From assembly GCA_030765065.1 (NCBI GenBank), contig CM060990.1, positions 496,734,190 through 496,798,189 of the forward strand: a DNA stretch of 64,000 nt, read 5' to 3'. The number at the start of each line of letters is the position of its first letter. Position 1 is the first letter of the stretch. Under the pieces are notes generated by a model. It saw only the letters and a program-made list of their open reading frames with translations. It was not told the origin of the DNA and made no database searches. The stretch comes from Deroplatys truncata. Taxonomy: Eukaryota > Arthropoda > Insecta > Mantodea > Mantidae. Positions 11,738 to 22,224 of this stretch are shown piece by piece. A program made the position numbers and the translations under genes.

Positions 11738-13482
11738 GAAGTTTATCCTTTTTATTCATGGCTATCCTGACCTGTAATTTACGTGGTGTACGATCGCATA
11801 GGGCGGAACTGCAACTTTTGTTGCGTTCCCCATTCACCTATGGTCGTGCGTTTGCAGGAAACCAAGCTTCGCCCTCACGATCTTCTTGATCTCCGAGGGT
11901 ATACTCCGGTTCGCTACGATCTTGCACCGGATGAGAGTACTCCTGCTCATGGAGGTGTCATGCTTTTTTCGTAACAATGTTCATTTTCAGACTCACACTT
12001 ACGTCTGACTTACAAGCTGTTGCCGTTAGGCTTCAATTACCCGGCGTTTTCTTTTCGCTCCGTCTATTCACCTCCATCGTCTCCCCTCGCTAACCCGGAC
12101 ATTCGAGCTCTCCTGTCCGCTCTCCCAACGCCATTTCTTCTGTTGGGAGATTTTAATGCCCATCACCCCCTGTGGAGTTCGCCAAGGGCTTGTGCGAGGG
12201 GTACGCTTCTTTCCGACATTTTTGCTCAGTTCAACCTCTCCATCCTCAATACAGGTGAGCCTATTTTTCTTTCTGATTCTTCTGGTACATTCTCTCACTT
12301 GGACCTTGCCATTTGCTCCATCCAGCTTGTGCCGTCTTCAGTAGAACGTCGTCGCTGACAACTACTCCAGCGATCATTACTCCTGCATCGTTTCTCTTCT
12401 GTCTCACCACGTCCAGCATTCCACAAAACCTACCTGGCAATTCAGCCCAGCCGACTGGAGACTATTCCAGCCTCGTGTCTTGTGGACCAGCCCTTCACTG
12501 ATGTTAACCAAGTGGTGCAGCACCTTACCTCTACGATCCTATCTGCCGCCGAGCGCACAATCCCCCGTTCGTCCTCCCACCCTCGGCGTATTCCTGTTCC
12601 GTGGTGGATCGAGGACTGTCGGGACGCCGTTCGTGCCCGTAGAGCTGCTCTTAGGGTGTTTCGGCGACACCCTACTCTTGATAATTTGGTTAGCTTTAAA
12701 CAATTGTGCACCAGGGCTTGTTGCATCATTCCGGATAGCAAGAAGATGTCCTGGATTAGTTTTGTCGAGTCTTTTAAGCGCTTCGCGCCTACCTCGTTGT
12801 TTGTGATAATCTTTGTTGCTTCTCTGGTAAAGTGTCGCATTGTACTGTGTCTGGCCTTCATGTTCCCAATGCCACCATAGTGGATCCGACTGCCATTGCT
12901 AACACACTGGGTGCTGCCTTTGCGGCGGTTTCCAGTTCGGACCATTATTCTGCCGGCTTTCGCACTCTCAAAGACCTCCTGGATTCTGAGTGCTATAGTT
13001 TTCAGTCTCCTAATCAGGAGTGTTATAATGAACTTTTCACAATGAGAGAGCTGGAGTACGCCCTCCATTTCTCTAGGCACTCCGCTCCTGGGCCGGATGG
13101 CATTCATGTCCTGATGTTAAAGAACCTTTCAACTAACAGTAAACTCTTTCTCTTACAGGTCTATTTGGCCAGACGGCATTTTTTCCTTCAGTTTGACACG
13201 AAGCCACCATCGTCCCTATATTTAAGCCTGGGAAGGATTGCCAACTACCTCCAGCTACCACCCTATCTCCCTCACCAATTGCATTTGCAAGGTGATGGAG
13301 TGCATGATCAACGGGCGGTTGACATGGTGGCTTGAGTCTCAGAACCTTCTGGCGAAAGCTCAGTGCGCGTTTCGTTGGCACCGCTCTACCGTCGACCATC
13401 TGGTGTGTGTGTCGACGCATATTATGAACGGATTTCTGAGAAAGTGTCAAACAGTGGCTGTGTTTTTTTGACTTGGAGAAAG

Positions 13483-13490
13483 CTTGTGAC
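13483..13490 (+). repeat. hAT target-site duplication, left
   Basis: CTTGTGAC pairs with CTTATGAC at 15774-15781, one mismatch. The uninterrupted LINE copies A and C read CTTATGAC, so the left copy changed after insertion. The site fits the hAT preference nTnnnnAn. Confidence 0.85.
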
Positions 13491-15773
13491 TAGGGCTAGG
13501 ATATTTATGACCTAAAAATCACCATAATATGCACCAAAATATGCTGTTATGACCAAACATTTACCAAAATATGCACAATAACATAATAAATATGACCTAA
13601 CAATATTAAAATGAGGTAAAATTTCTATTGTAAAATAAATTAGTAAGTCAGTTTTGATAATGAACTATTTATATGAGAATAAAATGCACATGCGAAGCAA
13701 GTTAAACTATGCAATTTGACATTCCAGTATGATTTTTATTAACATTATAGGAACATAGTTAACCTATGTGCTTTTTACATCCTCATTCTGTTTCATATAA
13801 GCTCTGAGTTGCAATTCACAATGAAGACCTTGTGCAAATTTTCAAATGAAAAAGATTTCCTATTGTCAGCCAACAAAACCTTGTACTTCGAAAAGCTCCT
13901 TTCTACTTCAGCTGACACAAGAGGAGCATATTTAAAATGAACAATACAATTTGAATCTATATATGAATGATTAAGGGAGAACTTTTCACTCAATAAAATC
14001 ATTGAAATGGAACACTGTGTATGATACCCTTCGTTTTTTTCTAACACCTTTTCCATTTTCTTTGACACTTCTTTTCCCACTTTACCACAAACACCCTCTA
14101 ATTTATTCACAAATTTTTTCAGTTGTTCTATCTGCTTCACCAGTGGCACTTCTGATTCCTCCAAAGCAGTTATGACAGCTGGAAGAAATGCAAAATTTGA
14201 TTTTATGTATGAAAGTTTGCCTGAAACTCCACCATTAGACATTAATTCTTGAGTTAGTCTAATTGAAGTAGCTTCACTGCTATCGAATGAATCAATGATG
14301 CTTTTCACAACGTTGAAGTTCTGGCAGTAATAGTTGCAGGCATCAACCCTGGACCACCACCTTGTCAAAATGGGAGATGGTGGCAAGGGAATGTCTGGAG
14401 TTAACAACTTAAATGCTGCAACATGTGAAGGGGCTTTCAAAAATATCTTTTTGACACATCCTATAAATTTGTCAACGTCACTGAATTTACTACGAATCTC
14501 CTCTGCAACTCGGTGCAAGGCGTGAGCTAAACAAGTCACATGCACCATTTTACTGTACAATGCTTTTAGAGAATCGGCAGCTTTCACCATATAAGGTGCA
14601 GCATCCGTTACGAAGAGAAGTACATTGTCATGCTTAACACCTTCGGGCCATATGGCACCCATAGATCTGTCGAACAACTTAAAAATGGTGGAAAAATTTC
14701 CTTTTTCTAAATGTTCACAGTTTATTAGAAACTTTTTGCCTGGACCATCTTCTTTCAAAGTTCCCACAATGACATTTGCAATATATCTTCCCATAGAGTC
14801 TGTAGTTTCATCAATTGATACCCAAATTTTTTTATTTACGAGCTCTTGTCTGATTTGTTGTGTTGTTTTTTCGCAGCTTCGGCTGACAAAGTGCTTTCTT
14901 AATGTGGAAGAATCAGGAAGAAGTTTGCCTGTGTATTTTTCTAAGAATTCACGAAATTTTGGATGGTTTAATTTACTTAAGGGAATATCAGCACATAGGA
15001 AAACTGTACAAAGTTCTTCAGAGAATGGTGAATAAGACTGGCGGGATTCCCCTAGGAGCATTTGCTGTAGTGTTTTTTCATTTTCAATCCGTTGTACTCC
15101 ACATTTGTGTTTATCTGTTGCCACATGCTGCTGAACATTAAATGACTTCTCAGCAGTTACTCTTACGTCGCACAGCTTACAATAGAGTATTTTACCATCA
15201 CTTGAAAATACTTTCTCACCATATTGAGACACAAACTTTTTTAGTCTTACTTGAACATTTTGCTTCACTTTAGGCATTTTTTCTGAACTGTACTGCACAC
15301 CCTTCGATTACAATAAGACTGAATAACACAATGAGTGAATTAGACACTTGTCTGTAGTCCAGGGTCCAGAATGATCAGCTACCTGTTCATAGAGTAACAA
15401 TAGCTTACACAAACTCACTGATGCGTAAGGGTGAAGTCCGTATTATGAATTCAAAGGAAACAGGGATGGAAGGTAGATACTTCCCATTTTCCAGGAAACA
15501 AAATGAGGTGCGCAATTCTGGGAAATGTAACACGGAATAAATAAATTGCATGAGAAAGTTCTTTTCTTCTTGAAAGAGTGAAAATATGACGAATATGACC
15601 ATTTACTTACTAAAATATGCTCTATCAGAGAGAAATGGCCATATATGCAAAAATATTACTTAACAAATTAGGTTAATTCATTTCGCTGTTTCATAAGAAG
15701 CATTTATATGTATTTAAGGAGCATGTCAGTCCTACCAAAAAATATATGCCCTATCATAAAAATCCTAGCCCTA
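13491..15773 (-). mobile_element. Complete hAT transposon with open transposase
   Basis: 2283 bases. The terminal inverted repeats are TAGGGCTAGGATATTTATGA on the left and TAGGGCTAGGATTTTTATGA reverse-complemented on the right, one mismatch in 20. Eight-base target duplications flank it. Subterminal ATATGC-type motifs recur near both ends (for example ATATGCACC, ATATGCTGT, ATATGCTCT, ATATGCCC), as expected of transposase binding sites. The single gene on the minus strand is unbroken. This is the youngest-looking DNA transposon here by structure, and it sits inside LINE copy B. Confidence 0.92.
13793..15277 (-). CDS. hAT transposase, 494 aa, apparently intact
   Basis: Start: the ATG of MPKVKQNVQVRLKKF. 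The frame is open slightly further upstream but only from a GTG. An N-terminal BED/CGGBP1-like finger has C33, C36, H51 and H57. The hAT catalytic core shows D156 in VSIDETTDSMGRY, D225 in LFVTDAAPYM, the family's C249-x2-H252 in CLAHALHRVAE, and Glu near 457-459 in SAEVERSFSKYK, which also opens the C-terminal dimerisation region (LLADNRKSFSFENL). Length is in the range of compact hAT transposases. There is no stop or frameshift across 494 codons. The protein would cut and paste the element from its terminal repeats in the nucleus. No intron is evident. Catalytic assignments rest on motif position. Whether it is expressed is unknown. Confidence 0.9.
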   Translation of the reverse strand: MPKVKQNVQVRLKKFVSQYGEKVFSSDGKILYCKLCDVRVTAEKSFNVQQHVATDKHKCGVQRIENEKTLQQMLLGESRQSYSPFSEELCTVFLCADIPLSKLNHPKFREFLEKYTGKLLPDSSTLRKHFVSRSCEKTTQQIRQELVNKKIWVSIDETTDSMGRYIANVIVGTLKEDGPGKKFLINCEHLEKGNFSTIFKLFDRSMGAIWPEGVKHDNVLLFVTDAAPYMVKAADSLKALYSKMVHVTCLAHALHRVAEEIRSKFSDVDKFIGCVKKIFLKAPSHVAAFKLLTPDIPLPPSPILTRWWSRVDACNYYCQNFNVVKSIIDSFDSSEATSIRLTQELMSNGGVSGKLSYIKSNFAFLPAVITALEESEVPLVKQIEQLKKFVNKLEGVCGKVGKEVSKKMEKVLEKNEGYHTQCSISMILLSEKFSLNHSYIDSNCIVHFKYAPLVSAEVERSFSKYKVLLADNRKSFSFENLHKVFIVNCNSELI

Positions 15774-17919
15774 CTTATGACACTTGTTGGAGGGGCGGCA
15801 TTTAACATACACTCCACGCATGGAATATACGCGGTCATCTTCCCATATTTCTTCAGAAGTTTATGACGGATCGCGACTTTGGTGTCCGTGTGGGCTCGGT
15901 TTTATCTAGTCGTTTTGTTCAAGAAAACGGTGTACCGCAGAGCTCTGTACTCAGTGTCTCACTTTTTACGATTGCTATCAACCCCATTGAGTGTGTTCCA
16001 CCTAGCATTTTATCGTCCCTTTTCGTTGACGATTTTGCCATTAATTGCAGTTCACGCGGACCTGTCTGCTCGAACGCCGTCTCCAGAGCTGTATGGAGCG
16101 TCTCTACGCATGGAGTAACGCAAACAGTTTTAATTTCTCCGAGAAATCCCTCTGTCAATTTCTGTCGCCGGAAGGCTTTCCCTTCGCCCTCTCTCCATCT
16201 TGGGCCGGATTGTCTTCCATTTGCAGGCGCTGTGAAATTTTGGGGGTTGATCTTTGATCGAAAGTTGAGCTGGTTGTCGCACATTTCGTTTTTAAAAGCA
16301 AAGTGTGACGATTCATTTAATCTTTTGCGTGTTTTAAGTTGCACATCCTGGAGAGCTGATCGGACCGTCCTTCTGCATCTTTATCGCTCTTTGGTGTGAT
16401 CCAAACTTGATTACGGGTGCATTGTCTATTCGTTGGCGCCTCCATCTGTGTTACGTCACTTGAATGCCATTCACCATCGTGGCATAAGTGTCGCTACAGG
16501 GGCCTTCCCAACTAGCCCTGTACCCAGTCTACACTGAAGCTGCAGAGACTCCGCTGTCCTTCAGGCGTGCGATCCTCTTTGTGCGGCTATGCATGTCGAT
16601 TCTCAAGCTTGCCTGTCCACCCGTCCTTCGAGTTATTTTTTGAGGATTTGCTTGACCAGGCAATATTTAGTTCGCTCCTCTGCATTGCTCCCTCCAGGGA
16701 TTCGATTTCGCCAGCTTCTTCGGCATTTGGACGTTATGCCAGCGCCGACCCTTCCCAGGAGGGAATGGCGGTTTCCTCCTTGGTTGCGTGCTGAGGCCCA
16801 CTGTCACCTTGGGTTAACGTCAATGCCAAAGAATGAGACCCCTTCTTCAGTCCTTAGATCCGTCTTTTTAGAACTTCAGGCGTAATTCGGGGACTTTCAT
16901 TTTATATATACTGATGGGTCTAAGACTCGTGTTGGAGTAGGGTGTGCCTTTATTTTTGATCAACATAGTTTTACCTTTCGTTTACCGTGGCAATGTTCGA
17001 TATTTACCTCCGAACTTTTTAGTATTTATCAATCTGTTTTATATTTTCAGCGGCACGACTTATGGCACTGTGTTGTTTGTACGGACTCTGAGTGCCCTTG
17101 AGAGTATTAACGCGCTGTACAATTACCACCCCCTCGTACAGCGCATACATGATCTCCTCCACTCGCTTGGTGCTTCTGGCATCAGCGTCTCCTTTGTGTG
17201 GATTCCAGGTCATGTGGGCATCTCAGGGAACGAGTCTGCCGACGCCGCTGCCAAATCGCCAATTTTATCACCCAGATGTTTTTCCTCTGTTGTTTCCTCC
17301 ACAGATTTGTGTGTTCTTTTACATCGCCGTATCCTCTCGCTTTGGCGCGATGAGTGGATGGCCCTCCGGGGGTACAAGTTGCGGGAGGTTAAACCTCTCC
17401 CATTAGTTTGGGGCACCTCTTTCCGTTCTTCTCGTGGGGAAGAGGTAACTTTAGCTCATTTACGTATCAGACATTGCCTTTTTAGTCATAAGACACCTGC
17501 TCAGTGGTGACCCTTCACCACTTTGTGAGCGGTGTGATGTGCCCTTAACGGTGCATCACATTTTAGCGGAGTGTCAAGCATAGCCAACATTTTGGCAGAC
17601 GACGCGCATGCTATAGAATGTCTTTTATGTTTTGTCAGTGACAATGGCTTTAGTCAGCGCATTTGATGTGCTGAGCATCTTTTAGTTTTGCAATTTTCTT
17701 TTGTCTGTGTTAATGGGGGCTCTTCTCACCGGCGGACATATGGCGCTCTTGTACCTTGACTTCTTCAGTTCCCGACGTCGTTTAATCTTTTATTGTTTTA
17801 TTTACCATGGTTTTAGTGTGGTGTTTTTTTAATATTTGCTACCATGTTTTTTAGTGTTTTAGACAAAGCGGGTTTGTGTCCTGTGTTTTAGTTATTGGAT
17901 TTTAAATTCTATACATTGT

Positions 17920-17954
17920 AAGGGCGCTGATGACATTTGATGTTTAGCGCCCTT
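17920..17954 (+). other. 3-prime end hairpin of LINE copy B
   Basis: AAGGGCGCT and AGCGCCCTT form a perfect nine-pair stem around a 17-base loop, followed by the element tail. Confidence 0.7.
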
Positions 17955-17974
17955 AACCCCCATCTCATCTCTCA

Positions 17975-17985
17975 TCAGCTCAAAT
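17975..17985 (+). repeat. Right target-site duplication of LINE pair A+B
   Basis: Exact copy of TCAGCTCAAAT at 3899-3909. piggyBac sequence resumes after it. Confidence 0.85.
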
Positions 17986-18231
17986 TATCAGTCTTACAAT
18001 TGATTATAGCTGTGATTTCTTTGTGTGATACAGTAATAAGTACCTTAATCAACAATTTTACTGCAATACAGGAACTTAAAAGGGAAGATTGATAATATTC
18101 TTTGTCATTTGCTGCAGTTAGTTTTACCTTACCCTTGTGAATTAATAAGTTGTGTATAAATGATAAAACTGGCTCTTGATATTTCATGTGACTTGAGTAA
18201 AAAAATATTTGCAGGAGTCTTTAAATAGACC

Positions 18232-18247
18232 ACTGGGCATTAATGGG
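18232..18247 (-). repeat. piggyBac right terminal inverted repeat
   Basis: ACTGGGCATTAATGGG, followed by TTAA. It is the inverted partner of 2199-2214. Confidence 0.85.
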
Positions 18248-18251
18248 TTAA

Positions 18252-18604
18252 AGGAGAAGCTTGGCAGTAGCTTATTAATACTTAAACAAAAGAGCAAACA
18301 CAGTGTAAATTGAATTTTTTTTTTGTATTGAAAATGTTATACATATCATCATTGTTAGTGCAATATCTCCTATGTAAAAAAAAATCTTTTTAGAAGAAGG
18401 TAAAAAAGTTTTAAAAATTCACTTTCATTCTGTGTTTATACATTTATTTCAATATATGAATTTATTTTAATTGTAAGCATACATGTAAAGAACATGGAAC
18501 TGGCCTTGGGTCCTAACAATTAGCCAGAAAATGTCTGTGTGCATCAGTTTTTTCAGTAATGTCAAAAGCTTCTAGGAAACAAATGAAAAAACATCAATTC
18601 TGTA
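18252..18604. other. AT-rich spacer
   Basis: Homopolymer-rich sequence between the piggyBac end and the next LINE. No gene or repeat is recognised. Confidence 0.5.
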
Positions 18605-18615
18605 GTCACTAAATA

Positions 18616-19530
18616 TGGATTTAGAATCTTTTACTGGAATGCTCAGAGCATACTAAATAAATTATCGTATACACTTCTTGCTGGACTAAAGGTTGATATA
18701 CTTCTGATATCTAAATATTGGCTTTGTAACGATGAGTTGTCTTTACCTAAGACACCTGGACACATTGATTCAACTAGCTGCTGTAGACAACACAACATAG
18801 TAACTAAACGTGAATTTGAAATTTGTCGTACATACATACATAACTACAGCTGAATTGTTATGTATTATATTATATTGTACACCTGACATGCGCGAGTCCT
18901 CCGTGGACTAGTGGTACCATGCTAGCCTCTAGTTCCCAAGGTCGCAGGTTCAAACCCGGTGGAGGGTGATGGATTTTTTTGGGCGTAAAATTCCTTAGCA
19001 TGGCTTCCTTCGGAAGGGAAGTAAAGCCGGTGTTCCCGTGTCGTAGATTTACAGCACGTAAAAGAACCTCAAACTTGATAAAGAGGCCTCTGAGCAAAAT
19101 TACTGATCTTTCACGCCCAATATAGAATGGGATGCTAAGGACCATAGTAGTTAAAGAGCATCCATAAATAAAACCAAATTGCAATTTTCCTGACATGTGC
19201 AATGCTGCTTTTGAACAATTCCTAGATAGACTCATTGTGTTATTAGATTTAGCATTCAAGTCAAAATCATCTATAAGTGTTGGCCTACCTAGCGACTTTA
19301 ATATTGATTTTGTTCCAATCCATCAAATTTAATTACTTAAAAAATGTTAAAATGTTCTTAACGAATTTGGGCTTTGAACAGTGGTCTGTGAACCTACATG
19401 CCCAAGTACAAAAAAATGTGCCTGGTACTGGAATAGATAATGTCATCACTACAATACATGATGACAGAATGGTAGCATGTGTTGTTCCTAAATATTTTCT
19501 GACCATGATGCAATTGTATGCAATGTTTAC
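18616..19530 (+). pseudogene. LINE AP-endonuclease domain, split by SINE 1
   Basis: Before the SINE: NAQSILNKLSYTLLAG, VDILLISKYWL and LSLPKTPGH, the standard APE opening in which the usual Glu of the SETWL motif is Lys. After it: AFEQFLDRLIVLL and GLPSDFNIDF (the GDFN motif with Gly lost), then a SDHDAIV-like block near 19497, the family's final His motif. Several stops and frame changes are present. Confidence 0.7.
18894..19188 (+). mobile_element. tRNA-derived SINE, copy 1
   Basis: 295 bases flanked by 12-base duplications CCTGACATGCGC (18882-18893) and CCTGACATGTGC (19189-19200). The head carries a Pol III A-box-like TGGACTAGTGGTA and a B box GGTTCAAACCC, as in tRNA genes. The body has AGTTCCCAAGGTCGCAGG, TTAGCATGGCTTCCTTC and CCCAATATAGAATGGGATGC; the tail is CATCCATAAATAAAAC. 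Copies 2 (40079-40372) and 3 (59193-59461) share head, body and tail. It is inserted in the LINE endonuclease. Confidence 0.88.
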
Positions 19531-20039
19531 TTAAATATATCAAATAATAATTGTTATGCCGAAATACCATCTTGCCATATTGGTGATTTTAGCATTTGTT
19601 ATTACATATTTCTACTTACAAATGTACAGTTTACAGGATGTAGATTAATTTACAGTTTGCAGGATATATATGAAAACGTTAATTAATTATTACTCTATTA
19701 ATTAGTGTAATTTATACTGCTTTTCCTGTTGTACTTTCTAAATATTTGCCTAGAGATTGAACTAATCACAAAAGGTGGTTTTTCAGTGAGCTCTTAAAGT
19801 AAAAAAAAAAAAAAAAAATGTATGATTGTTAGAATTTGATAAGGTATCATGGAATGAATGTGTGTGCTCTTTTCTTAGCGACAAGCAATTATTATTCTAA
19901 CATAACAAAGGATTCTTACAACAAATCCAAGACGATTTCTCTTGTATCCGAATTAGTAAACAGTAGTATGAAACAAATTGTCATCTTTCACATCTGGTTG
20001 CAGATGTTTTTAATCATAATTTACTGATCAAATTGATAT

Positions 20040-20960
20040 GATTGCAAAGAAATTTTGTGGTAATAATGATTTTTGAAGTATTATTAAATAAGATTAATAA
20101 ACCCATGTCCATATTTTATTTTACTCTTTTTAATGTTGAGGAGGTTTATTCACTAACATTGAAGTTTAAAAACAGTGCATGTACTGATGTTTATGGCATT
20201 AGCTCTAAATTTGTAAATTTTGCTGCCACCTTTGTCTGTGAACCCTTGACATATACGTTTAATTACTGCATTGATAATTATAGTTTTCCTAATATCTTCA
20301 AACACAGTAAAGATATTCCCTTGTATAAAAAGGGGAACAAACTTGATTATGCCAATTATAGATCTGTAAGCATAATTCCTGTGGTATCCAAGGTATTTGA
20401 CTGGTTACTTTAAGCAGATTTGTTTATTTGTGAATCAGTTTGGTTTTAGATCAGCACAAAGTACCATCAAAACTGTTGTAAAATTGATTCAAAATGTTTT
20501 TGTTGAATTGGAAAATGGAATGCAACTTCATGGGCATTTCTATGATTTTACTAAGGCATTTGACCCTATATCTCACTACATTCTCCTTCAGAAGGTAAAC
20601 TTTTATGGTTTTAACAATGATACTATTAAGTTTTTTAGAATCTTATCTAAATAGAAGGTATCAGACAGTTTATTACAATGGTAAATTTTCACATATAGGC
20701 CTGCCTTGCATTTGTGCCATCTGGGTCTGTATTTGGACCACTTTTATTTATTATTTATATAAATATTCACAATAAATCTTAGATTAATTATTTGTTTGCA
20801 GACGACTTAGCAATTGCAGTTACTTCTTGTAATGACATTTCTTTAAATGTCAAAGTCAATGAGTTATCATCTAAGATTAATGAATGATGTAGTGCCAATA
20901 AACTTGGCATCAATATCAATAAAATTGTGTATCTACGATTTGATTACAGTACGTCTAATT
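20040..20960 (+). pseudogene. LINE reverse transcriptase fragment
   Basis: Broken reading with ACTDVYGISSKFVNF, DIPLYKKGNKLDYANYRSV, SIIPVVSKVFDWLL, VPSGSVFGPLLFIIYIN and the active site LFADDLAIAVTS (about 20793). CSANKLGININK follows near 20890. This is the palm of a CR1/Jockey-type RT. The Asp pair is kept, but stops and shifts are frequent. Confidence 0.75.
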
Positions 20961-21119
20961 ATGACCACTGTTGTTCTACTAAGTTTCTTTAAGCTGGCTT
21001 AGTTTGGAGTACTAATATTCACTATATTGCAAACAAGATTACTAAAGGTGTATACTTGATACTCACTTTATACAAAACTGTAAAGCCGATAGCTTGTTCC
21101 AGAATTGTGTTCCTATTAG

Positions 21120-22219
21120 TAGTTTACTGTGTATAAATGCATGTAACCAATGTTGTATTCTATTTCTCCAATTGGCAGCAATTTTTTACCTTTATAATGC
21201 TACAGATTATATATCCCATATTGTTAGTCAAGGCTAATAATAACAATAATAATAAAAATTCTTTGCTTCCCTTTTTATGTAACTATATTTTATGCTGAAA
21301 ACTTTCTGTTAAAGGGTTTTCTATTCATAGAAAAACAAATACTAGCAATTCGTTTTTATTCTCCAATCTTGAAAATGTAAACTAATATATATTTTACATG
21401 AAACTCGACTAAAAATAATGTGTGTTATATCATTGTACTACTGCTCACAACTACCACATAACATATGTATTTTTTTCATCCGGTAATAAGTAATTAGTCA
21501 TATTGCACTCGGAAACATAGTAAGTTTGTAGATTAAGCCTCTCTACTACCTACCCTCACACATTAGCATATACCTACATGTTTAATACAAAGGCATATTA
21601 GATATAATTTTAAATTAGAAGAAAAAAATCAAGGAAGTGTTATATGAAATGTACAGATATTAAGGAATCAAATATTTTTGTTTAAGAACACGAGCATTCA
21701 TGAAAGAACAAATGCCAGATTTCCATGTGCTTTATTATCTCACGATTTAAGTTCTGATTTGTTTCTGCTCGATTCACAGGTTTTGGTCACTGGAATAGGT
21801 AAAAGCAATGGCTGAGAGTGAGAATCACCAAGCCAGGCTATTGCAGAAATGTAATTTAGTGCATCAGCTAAATCAGTTTCTCACAACTTAGTTAACACTG
21901 CATGTTACATGAGTACATCTTTTCCTTATTTTTCATGTTTTCGTTTAGACACTAAGAGTCCATGGAATGTTGCATTCATCACAGTCAATGTCTCTCAAGA
22001 ACTATAGTCCAGCAACTCTCTGGAGACACATGCGAGGCAATAACATGAAGTCTCGACACCTTTCATTTCTTATCTGGCATAAAGTTAAATGCAACTGCTT
22101 TCAATAATGCAGAACTTAAAAATTTAAAATTATTGAAAAAGTATCATAGGTTTATCTCAAAGTATTAGACATACTTCAATACCACCGAGTATCGAGAGTA
22201 TTGAGGTCCCATCCCTAAT
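21120..22219. other. Unassigned insert with an hAT-like right end
   Basis: The LINE reading stops near 21120 and resumes near 22225. The right edge reads CGAGAGTATTGAGGTCCCATCCCTA; its reverse complement begins TAGGGATGGG, the style of Ac-group hAT ends. No matching left end was found. The interior is AT-rich, with an AATAATAA run at 21236-21258 and no recognisable protein. Confidence 0.4.
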
Positions 22220-22224
22220 AGTCA

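Larger units (their letters stand above)
11758..17666 (+). pseudogene. LINE copy B ORF2, interrupted by hAT
   Basis: It starts MAILTCNLRGVRSHR. The endonuclease GDFNAHHPLWSS is near 12150. The RT begins with SAPGPDGIHVLMLKNL (about 13080), is cut at 13490 by the hAT, and resumes at 15774. GVPQSSVLS follows (the usual Gly after PQ is Ser), then FVDDFAINCSS with both active-site Asp kept. RNase H shows YTDGSKTRVGVGCAF (about 16908) and WIPGHVGISGNESADAAAK (about 17198). Numerous frameshifts remain outside the hAT. The end matches copy A. Confidence 0.8.
10007..17974 (+). mobile_element. I-group-like LINE, copy B (5-prime shortened, split by hAT)
   Basis: It begins inside the 5-prime UTR at the TTCCTCGCCGGCCTACCTTG point, lacking the tandem UTR units, and ends with a perfect hairpin plus a CATCTCATCTCTCA tail. 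ORF1 and ORF2 are recognisable but broken. The hAT at 13491-15773 interrupts the RT region; without it the element is about 5.7 kb. The right target duplication of the A+B pair follows at 17975-17985. Confidence 0.82.
2195..18251 (-). mobile_element. piggyBac element, split by nested LINEs and an hAT
   Basis: TTAA stands at both ends (2195-2198 and 18248-18251), the known piggyBac target duplication. Directly inside are matching terminal inverted repeats: CCCATTAAGGTCCAGT on the left and, reverse-complemented, CCCATTAATGCCCAGT on the right, 14 of 16 identical. Removing the insertion at 3910-17974 and one copy of its target duplication leaves about 2 kb, close to a normal piggyBac length. The minus strand carries transposase remnants. 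The element lies downstream of the CDCA7-like exon, probably in its intron, in antisense orientation. Confidence 0.88.

Noticed and set aside
12442-13107. Minus-strand open stretch of 221 codons
   Set aside because: Antisense to LINE copy B ORF2, where the plus strand has clear endonuclease and RT motifs.
18894-18970. SINE head considered as a true tRNA gene
   Set aside because: No complete cloverleaf can be drawn; body, tail and flanking duplications are those of a SINE, and three copies exist.
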